From: Phytohabitans suffuscus
GTDB lineage: Bacteria; Actinomycetota; Actinomycetes; Mycobacteriales; Micromonosporaceae
Length of the DNA: 64,000 nt
Direction: 5' to 3'
NCBI RefSeq assembly: GCF_011764565.1
Contig: NZ_AP022871.1
Location: 9,486,320-9,550,319, forward strand
The notes below the pieces were generated by a model that was not told where the DNA came from, did no database searches, and saw nothing but the letters and a program-made list of their open reading frames with translations. The stretch's first letter is position 1; every line of letters begins with the position of its first letter. The position numbers and the translations under genes were made by a program. Shown in pieces: positions 54,726 to 61,447 of the stretch.

Positions 54726-57700
54726 TCGACCACCGCCCCCGCCTCCAGCGCGAAGAGCCGCCGCAGGTCCGATGTGGACAGCTCGGTGAGCCACTGCTCG
54801 CCGGTGCCCACGATCTTGGCGGCCAGGCCCCGCTTCTCGCGGATCATCCCGGCGACCTTCTCCTCGACGGTGCCGGCGCAGACGAACTTGCGCACCTGCA
54901 CCGCCCGCCGCTGGCCGATCCGGAACGCCCGGTCGGTCGCCTGGTCCTCGACGGCCGGGTTCCACCAGCGGTCGACGTGCACGACGTGGTTGGCCGCGGT
55001 CAGCGTGAGGCCGGTGCCGCCCGCCTTGAGCGAGAGTACGAACAGCGGCGGCCCCGCGGCGCCCTGGAAGCGGGCCACCATCGCGTCGCGGTCCTTCTTG
55101 GACACTCCACCGTGGAGGAAGAGCACCTCGCGGCCGAAGCGGGCGGACAGGTGGGCGCTGAGCATGCCGCCGAACTCCGCGTACTGCGTGAACATCAGCG
55201 CCCGCTCCCCCGCGGCCAGCACCTCCTCCAGGATCTCCTCCAGGCGGGCGAGCTTGCCCGAGCGCCCGGCCAGCCGCGTGTCGTCGTGCAGGAACTGGGC
55301 CGGGTGGTTGCACACCTGCTTGAGCTTGCTCATCGTGGCGAGGACCAGGCCGCGCCGCTCGATGCCGTCGCTGCGCTCGATCTTCGCCATCATGTCGTCG
55401 ACCACCGCCTGGTACAGGGACGCCTGCTCGCCGGTCAGGTTGCAGAGCACCTCCATCTCCAGCTTCTCGGGCAGGTCCGAGATGATCGTCTTGTCGGTCT
55501 TGAGCCGCCGCAGCACGAACGGGCCGGTGATCCGCCGCAGCCGCGCGGCCGCCTCCTCGTCGCCGTGCCGCTCCACCGGCTCGGCGTACCTCTTCTTGAA
55601 GGCCGCGGCCGCGCCGAGCAGCCCCGGGTTGGCGAAGTCCATGATGGACCAGAGGTCGGCGAGGCGGTTTTCCACCGGGGTGCCCGTGACGGCCACCCGG
55701 TGGCGCGCGGGCAGCGCCCGGACGGCGGCGGCCTGGCGGGTGGCGGCGTTCTTGATGGCCTGCGCCTCGTCGACGACCACGCGGTGCCACGGGACGTCGC
55801 CGAGCGCGGCCGCGTCGCGCGCCGCCACGGAGTACGTGGTCACGACGACGTCGGCCGCGCGCACCGCCGCCGCGAAGTCGGCCCCGCGCGCCCGGTCCGC
55901 CCCGTGGTGCACGTGCACCCGCAGTCCGGGCGCGAACTTCGCCGCCTCCCGCTCCCAGTTGCCGACCAGCGACATCGGACAGACCAGCAGCGTCGGCCCC
56001 ACCGCCGCCTCGTCGCCGGCGATGAGCGCGAGCAGCTGCACGGTCTTGCCGAGTCCCATGTCGTCGGCGAGGATGCCGCCCAGGCCCAGGGACTGCAGGA
56101 AGGTGAGCCAGGCCAGGCCGCGCTTCTGGTACGGGCGCAGCGTGCCGGCGAACCCGGGCGGCGGGTCGATCGGGGCCAGGTGGCGCTCCGCCTCGCCGGC
56201 CAGTAGGTCGCCGAGCGCGCCGTCGGCCGTCACCGCCTGGATCGGCAGGGCGTCCGGGTCGTCCTCCATGGACAGTCCCAGGTGGAGCAGCTCGCCCACG
56301 CTCATCTCGCCGCCCGACCTGAGCAGCTTGAGCCCGGCGGCGAGGTGCCTGGCGTCCAGCTCGACCCACTGGCCGCGCAGGCGCACCAGCGGGGACTTGA
56401 GCTTGGCCAGCTCGCGCAGCTCCTTTTCGGACAGTGGCTCGTCGCCGAGCGCCAGCTCCCAGTCGTACTCGACGAGTGAGCCCATGCCGACCGCGCTCGC
56501 GGTGGCGACCGTGCCGGGCGCGGCGCGGCGGCCCCGCGCGCGCAGCTTGGCGCCGAGCCGCGAGCCGGGGCGGCCCCACCAGGTGGGCAGCAGCACCCCG
56601 AAGCCGGCCGCGTGCAGCAGCGGCGCGCCCTCGCGCAGGAAGCGGTGCGCTCCGGTGACGTCGAGGTCCAGTGTGGACGGCTTGGCGGTGCGCAGGGCGC
56701 CGTCGAGGTCGGGCCAGAGGCGGCTGGCGCGGCCCAGCTCGGTGAGCAGTGTCTCCTGTGGAGCGTCGAGGTGGCGGGCCAGCGCGCGGAGGGCGCCGCG
56801 CGAGCGCCACACCTTGTCGGCGTCGACGACCAGGCTGGGCTCGTCGGCGGCCTGCAGCGAGAACTCGACCCGCCAGTGCCCGGCCTCGCGCTCCCCGGCC
56901 GACCCAGCCCCAGCCGACCCAGCCCCAGCGGACCCAGCCGCGGCCGACCCGGCCCCGGCGGGCTCGACGTCGCCGGGCTCCACCAGCCGGAAGCAGGCGC
57001 GCACGGCACCGCCGGCCGCGTCGCGCTGCCACCGCGCCACGGCGTCGGCGAGGGCGGCCAGCTCGGACGCGTCAGCGTCGACGCGGCGCTCACCCCCGAC
57101 AGCGCCCCGAGCCAGGAGCCGGAGACCGTGCCGCGCCCGCCCGCGAGCCGTACCCCCTCCAGAGCTGTCCGTGCGGCGGCGTCGGCCAGCGCGTCCAGCA
57201 TGCCCCCGACGAGCGTCCCGGGGTTTCCTCCGGCCGCCCGGCCGGACGGTGGCAGCGCGGCGGCGAGCGCGCGGGCCCAGGCGGCGTCGGCGCCGGTCAG
57301 CAGCGGCCGCCACGCGGCCGCGCCGTCCGCGACGGCCGGCAGGACGCGCCCGCGCCGCACCAGGTCGGCGGCGAAGGCGGCCACCTCCCGCGCGTGCCGC
57401 AGCGACGCGCCGCCGGCCACCGCGCCGTCCGGGTCGCGCAGCAGCGCCAGCGCCGCGTCGGGGTCCAGCTCCAGCACCGGTACGGCCCACGGGGCGAGCG
57501 CCACCTCGGCGCCGCGCCGGGCGGGCGGGTCGGTGCGCACCAGCTCGGGCGAGTCGAGCGGTCGGCCGCCCGCGGTCGGCAGGTGGACGGTGGCGGTGCG
57601 GTGGCTCCCCTTCGCGGCGGCGTCACCCAGCGCGGCGGCGACGGTGCCGGCGGGCGCGGCGAAGGGGTGCGGGCGCGCGGCGCGGCGGGTGGCGCGGGCG

Positions 57701-57771
57701 GGCATGGTCGAGTCCTCGGCCCAGAGGCCGAGGTGGCCGGTGGGCAGCCACAGACCGTGTACGACCAGCAC
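54722..57771 (-). CDS. SNF2-family DEAD/DEAH helicase (frameshifted in N-terminal third)
   Basis: About 1016 residues. A long N-terminal extension (LVVHGLWLPTGHLGLWAED onwards, SNF2-associated) precedes the two RecA-like domains: GILADDMGLGKTVQ (motif I), VVVDEAQAIKN (DEAQ-type motif II), VAVTGTPVENRL (III), LSLKAGGTGLTLTAANHVVH (V) and DRAFRIGQRRAVQVRKF (VI). The frame breaks after GALSG. One extra G in the run of five at 57093-57097 restores GERRVDADASELAALADAV. It would be an ATP-driven DNA translocase, coupled to the SWIM gene by GTGA. The start is taken at GTG 57771. Confidence 0.88.
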
Positions 57772-57841
57772 CGCACAAGTCTGCCAGCCGGATGGCGCGA
57801 GCCGGCGCAGCGGCACGGCGCCACTGGGTAGTTTGGGTGGC

Positions 57842-58609
57842 ATGACACAACCCACCGTGAGCATCGGCGGCGGCGCGATGCCACTGCTCGGCTTCGGCAC
57901 GTGGCAGCTGCCCGGCAGGCAGGCGTACGAGCCGGTGCGGGTGGCCCTGGAGACCGGCTACCGTCACCTCGACACGGCCACCATGTACCGCAACGAGAGC
58001 GAGGTGGGCCGCGCGCTGCGTGACAGCGGAGTGCCGCGCGCGGACGTGTTCGTCACCACGAAGCTGCCGGCCGAGCGGGCCGGGCGCGAGCGGGAGACGA
58101 TCGAGACGAGCCTCAAGTCGCTCGGCATCGACCAGCTCGACCTGTGGCTGGTGCACTGGCCACCGCGGGGCAGCGCCCGCCCCCAGACCTGGCGCGAGTT
58201 CATCGCGGCGCGCGAGGACGGGCTGACCCGCGCGATCGGGGTGAGCAACTACACCGTCGCCCAGATCGACGAGCTGACCCACGCGACCGGCGTGACCCCG
58301 GCGGTCAACCAGATCCCGTACAGCCCGGCACTGCACGACGCCCAACTGCTGGCCGAGCACCGCGAGCGCGGCGTGACCCTGGAGGGCTACAGCCCGTTCC
58401 GCCGCAGCGACCTGCGCGAGCCCGTGCTCGCCGAGGTGGCGGCCGCGCACGGGGTGGCGCCGACCCAGGTGATCCTGCGGTGGCACATTCAACACGGCAT
58501 CGTGGTCATCCCGAAGTCGGCGACCCCGGAGCGGGTGCGCGCCAACTTCGACGTCTTCGACTTCGCGCTGACCGCCGACGAGATGGCCCGCGTCGACGCC
58601 GTCCGCTAG
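57842..58609 (+). CDS. Aldo-keto reductase
   Basis: A 255-residue NADPH-dependent reductase of the AKR5-like 2,5-diketo-gluconate reductase group. The catalytic tetrad is visible: Asp and Tyr in RHLDTATMYRNE, Lys in VTTKLP and His in LWLVHWPP. The cofactor segment is IPKSATPERVRANFDVFDF near the C-terminus. The natural substrate is unknown. ATG 57842 is divergent from the helicase, with about 70 bases between starts. Confidence 0.93.
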   Translation: MTQPTVSIGGGAMPLLGFGTWQLPGRQAYEPVRVALETGYRHLDTATMYRNESEVGRALRDSGVPRADVFVTTKLPAERAGRERETIETSLKSLGIDQLDLWLVHWPPRGSARPQTWREFIAAREDGLTRAIGVSNYTVAQIDELTHATGVTPAVNQIPYSPALHDAQLLAEHRERGVTLEGYSPFRRSDLREPVLAEVAAAHGVAPTQVILRWHIQHGIVVIPKSATPERVRANFDVFDFALTADEMARVDAVR

Positions 58610-58615
58610 CGCGCC

Positions 58616-58637
58616 GCCTCCCCCACCCGCGGGAGGC
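58616..58637 (+). terminator. Hairpin after the aldo-keto reductase
   Basis: GCCTCCC (58616-58622) pairs with GGGAGGC (58631-58637), loop of eight bases, beginning seven bases after the stop codon. There is no T-tract. Confidence 0.45.
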
Positions 58638-58707
58638 GCCCCGGCCCGACCGGCGGCCACGCAGATTTTGAGCTACCGCGATTCTGAGCTACCGCGACGT
58701 CCGCGGT

Positions 58708-58896
58708 GGTCCGGACCCAATGCCAACTCAACCTAGTTTGGTCAAGGCTGTGAGCTGCGCGTTTCTCCGGGGCGGTGCGGAGTGCCACGCACGGCAGTGT
58801 CCTCTGGTGCGCAGAGCTTTCCCTGCTCACCAAGGGTGACCCAGTACTGGCCCGACTCCATGATCAGCTTAAGGTGGGTGGCATTGGGTCTGGACC
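58708..58896. mobile_element. 189-bp MITE-like element, copy 2
   Basis: Same length and ends as 11286-11474: GGTCCGGACC at 58708-58717, GGTCTGGACC at 58887-58896 and imperfect inverted ends of about 36 bases. The interior is clearly homologous (CTGTGAGCTGCGCGTTTCTC, GCAGAGCTTTCCCTGCTCAC). Flanks match the solo sites: TGAGCTACCGCGACGTCCGC on the left and CTCCCGCGGCCTCACCCTCC on the right. No gene is seen in 58610-60548. Confidence 0.75.
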
Positions 58897-59150
58897 GTCG
58901 CTCCCGCGGCCTCACCCTCCGCGGTCGCGCGACCCCAACCCCGGCCGGCACAGCCGCCCTCCCGCGAACGCCCCGTCCGGTCAGTCACGGTCGGTGGCGG
59001 TCGGTCGGACGCGGTCGTGGCGGGCGCGGCCGGTGACGCTCAGGGGCGGCCGGTGGCACTCAGGTGTTCTGTGACGCTCAGGCGCGGCCGGACCCGGTCG
59101 GGCCGCTCGGTCAGGCGCGTTCAGACCGGGTCAGGCCCGGTCGGGCGCCC

Positions 59151-59294
59151 GGTCGGGCGCGCGGTCGGGCGCGCGGTCGGGCGCGCGGTCGGGCGCGCGG
59201 TCGGGCGCGCGGTCGGGCGCGCGGTCGGGCGCGCGGTCGGGCGCGCGGTCGGGCGCGCGGTCGGGCGCGCGGTCGGGCGCGCGGTCGGGCGCGC
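59151..59294. repeat. 12-bp minisatellite, 12 perfect units
   Basis: Twelve identical copies of GGTCGGGCGCGC in tandem. Open frames through it (VGRA repeats) are by-products of the repeat and not genes. Confidence 0.95.
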
Positions 59295-59380
59295 GGTGAC
59301 TCCCGGCCGGTCGGACCCGGTCGGGCGCGCGGTCAGGCCCCGTCAGGCCCGGTCGAACCCGGTCTGGCGCTCGGTCGGGC

Positions 59381-59440
59381 GCGGTCGTGGCGGGCGCGGT
59401 CGTGGCGGGCGCGGTCCTGGCGGGCGCGGTCCTGGCGGGC
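59381..59440. repeat. 15-bp tandem repeat, 4 units
   Basis: Four units of GCGGTCSTGGCGGGC, followed by a partial fifth. Similar GGTCGG-rich sequence continues to about 59560. Confidence 0.9.
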
Positions 59441-59651
59441 GCGGTCGGTGACGGGTCAGGGGGCGGTCGGTGGCGCTCGCGCGGTCGGGCCCGGTCGACC
59501 CCGTCAGGCGCGCGGACGGGCCCGGTCAGGCGCGCGGTCGGGCGCGGTCGCGGGCTCGCTGCGATGACCACCGTCCACAGTGGTCTGTGCTGGCGGGCCG
59601 CTTCCTGCTGATTTGTCCGCCTGATGCTGGGCCCGAGGGACGGTTCCATCT

Positions 59652-59698
59652 GATCGTGGACACGAGCCGCCCCATAGGAGCAACCGGCGTCCACGATC
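59652..59698. repeat. Family 2 hairpin with co-varying stem
   Basis: GATCGTGGAC (59652-59661) pairs perfectly with GTCCACGATC (59689-59698). Compared with the GATCGTGGTA/TACCACGATC copies, the last two stem pairs have changed on both sides. Flanking GGGCCCGAGGGACGGTTCC also matches other copies. Confidence 0.7.
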
Positions 59699-59807
59699 CG
59701 CTGGCCGAGGGGGACAAATCCGACTCTGGTGCGCCCGGGGTCCCTTGAAACCTCCAGAGTCGAGGTCCGCGTCGTGATCCAACGTCGTCGCACGGGCGGC
59801 GGTCGCC

Positions 59808-59866
59808 CTCAGCGGTACAGATGGCACCTTATGGAGGCTCCATAAGGTGCCATCTGTACCGCTGAG
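59808..59866. repeat. 59-bp perfect palindrome (29-bp arms, 1-base centre)
   Basis: CTCAGCGGTACAGATGGCAC... at 59808-59836 is followed by a single G (59837) and then the exact reverse complement to 59866. The centre (TTATGGAG-G-CTCCATAA) is notably AT-rich for this genome. No gene flanks it within 600 bases. Confidence 0.92.
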
Positions 59867-59979
59867 CGAGGCGTCACCCCCAACCGCCGCCACCGTCCAC
59901 AGTGACCTGCGCCAGCGGCGGGTACGCTTTAGGACGGTTTGTCTGCTTGCCGCGCGGTCCGAGGGATCGGTTACAGCTG

Positions 59980-60027
59980 ATCTTGGACGCGAGCTGCCTC
60001 CGGAGGGGCGACAGCGGTCCACGATCC
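59980..60027. repeat. Family 2 hairpin, one mismatch
   Basis: GATCTTGGAC (59980-59989) pairs with GTCCACGATC (60018-60027) except at one position. It is flanked by GTCCGAGGGATCGGTTACAG upstream, as in other copies. Confidence 0.6.
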
Positions 60028-60223
60028 GCTGGCCAACGAAGACAAACCGGACAACCGACTCCCGGGAAGCGTCACCAGAGCGGCGGAGGCTGGACCCGCT
60101 CCGACGCCGCGCCGTGGCCCGGTGCGTCCGTGGCGAAAATCGCCCCTCGGACTCTGCCGGCGAATTCGAGGATGGCTGTGACCCGCGGAACCGCAGCCGG
60201 GAGCCTCGAAGGGGCGGTCGACG

Positions 60224-60291
60224 TGGTGATCGTTCACCCGAAATCCGCGTGACACACCGGCAGGACGCGGGTTCTGGGCGAACGATCACCA
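60224..60291. repeat. Two-stem hairpin in non-coding DNA
   Basis: An outer 16-bp inverted repeat with one mismatch (TGGTGATCGTTCACCC at 60224-60239; GGGCGAACGATCACCA at 60276-60291) encloses an inner stem CCGCGT (60245-60250) / ACGCGG (60265-60270). It belongs to neither repeat family described here. Confidence 0.65.
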
Positions 60292-60481
60292 GCAGCCGGA
60301 GCGACCCCGAAGCGGGTTTGACCGCGACCGGCGAAAACCCGTCCCGGGGTCAACCCCAGGCACACGGACGCTGCGCGAACTACACAGATCTCCACCCCGA
60401 AGACCCTCCAGACCGACATTTCCGCAGGTCACGGGCCTACCTTGAGAAAGCAGCAAGAGTCCCCCGGAGGGAGAGCGTGCG

Positions 60482-60545
60482 TGTCGCGGAGGGTGAGGCC
60501 GCGGGAGCAACGGTCCGGACCACCGCGGACGTCGCGGTAGCTCAT
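60482..60545. repeat. Solo copy of the MITE flank repeat
   Basis: GGTGAGGCCGCGGGAGCAAC, one GGTCCGGACC (60512-60521), then ACCGCGGACGTCGCGGTAGC. It is the exact reverse complement of the flanks around the copy at 58708-58896, joined without its interior. Confidence 0.75.
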
Positions 60546-60550
60546 CGGGG

Positions 60551-61039
60551 TCAGGGGTTGTGGCGCAGCGTGCCGAGGGCGCTGTGTTCGATCAGGCCGG
60601 CTGGCGCGGCGGCCCGGCCTGAGTCGGCGGTGGTGAGGCGGACGAGGTCGGCGCGCAGGCCGGTGGCGGGTTGGCCCAGGACGACGGCGGTCAGGACGAG
60701 TTCGAGCATGACGCGGTCGTACTCGTCGCAGCCGCGGCGGTAGCGGCGCGGGTCGGACTCGACCGTGGCGGACTCGATGCGCCAGCCGCCGGTGGGGCGC
60801 GGGGCGAAGGAGGCGGCGAAGATGCCGTTGCCGGTCCAGCTGCGGTGCAGGTACGCGGTGCGGTCCTCGACGAAGACGTCCCACTTCTCGTCCATGTCGC
60901 GTGCCCGGAAGCCGAGCTGGACGCGTTCCCACTCCTGGTCCGTGAACGGCCGCGCGGGCGGGTCGGGCATCGGCACGGGGGCGAGGATCGGCGAGGCGTG
61001 GCGTAGGGACGCGCGGGTCACCGGCGGCGGGGTGGACAC
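60551..61039 (-). CDS. Conserved hypothetical protein
   Basis: A 162-residue soluble protein from GTG 61039. The central segment MDEKWDVFVEDRTAYLHRSW, followed by TGNGIF, resembles a small conserved bacterial family with the pattern KWxxxxEDxxxYxHRSWTGxxI, whose function is unknown to me. The C-terminal helix has YDRVMLELVLTAVVLGQP. It is isolated between a repeat field and a 26-bp minisatellite. Confidence 0.75.
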   Translation of the reverse strand: MSTPPPVTRASLRHASPILAPVPMPDPPARPFTDQEWERVQLGFRARDMDEKWDVFVEDRTAYLHRSWTGNGIFAASFAPRPTGGWRIESATVESDPRRYRRGCDEYDRVMLELVLTAVVLGQPATGLRADLVRLTTADSGRAAAPAGLIEHSALGTLRHNP

Positions 61040-61107
61040 GAGCCGATCTTAGGTGGGCGGCGGGTGCTCTCCCCTGCCCGCGCGCCCCGACCCTCGTGGT
61101 CGCGGCC

Positions 61108-61218
61108 GGCGCGGCGCTCGCCATCGGCACCGCGGCGCGGCGCTCGCCATCGGCACCGCGGCGCGGCGCTCGCCATCGGCACCGCGGCGCGGCGTTCGCG
61201 ACTCGGCACCGCGGCGAG
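61108..61218. repeat. 26-bp tandem repeat, about 4 units
   Basis: CGCTCGCCATCGGCACCGCG units start at 61115, 61141, 61167 and (diverged) 61193. The remainder of 61040-61447 is GC-rich with no supported gene. Confidence 0.85.
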
Positions 61219-61447
61219 GCGCTCGCCGGAGTCCGCGAGCGCGGCGAAGGCGTCGGTCGCGGCCGGCGCGGGCGCCCGCCGGCGCGGCGGCGCGCGGGAG
61301 GCGGCCGGCGCGGCGGCGTGAGGGAGGCCGCCCACGCGGCGGGCGTGAGGGAGGCGGCCGGCGGGCGTGATCCCGGGCTCCGCCGTCCGGCGTGAGGTCG
61401 TAGGCTATCCGGGTTTACGTTCCGTACCCACTGGCCTAGGAAGCTCG

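Noticed and set aside
59064-59567. Open frames coding RGRA/VGRA-type repeats
   Set aside because: They are the 12-bp minisatellite read in several frames; no start signal, no family and the reverse strand is open as well.
58610-60548. Search for tRNA, rRNA or an origin in the largest gene-free region
   Set aside because: No cloverleaf-like element, rRNA motif or cluster of DnaA boxes was recognised; isolated GTCCACAG sequences are parts of repeat family 2 flanks.
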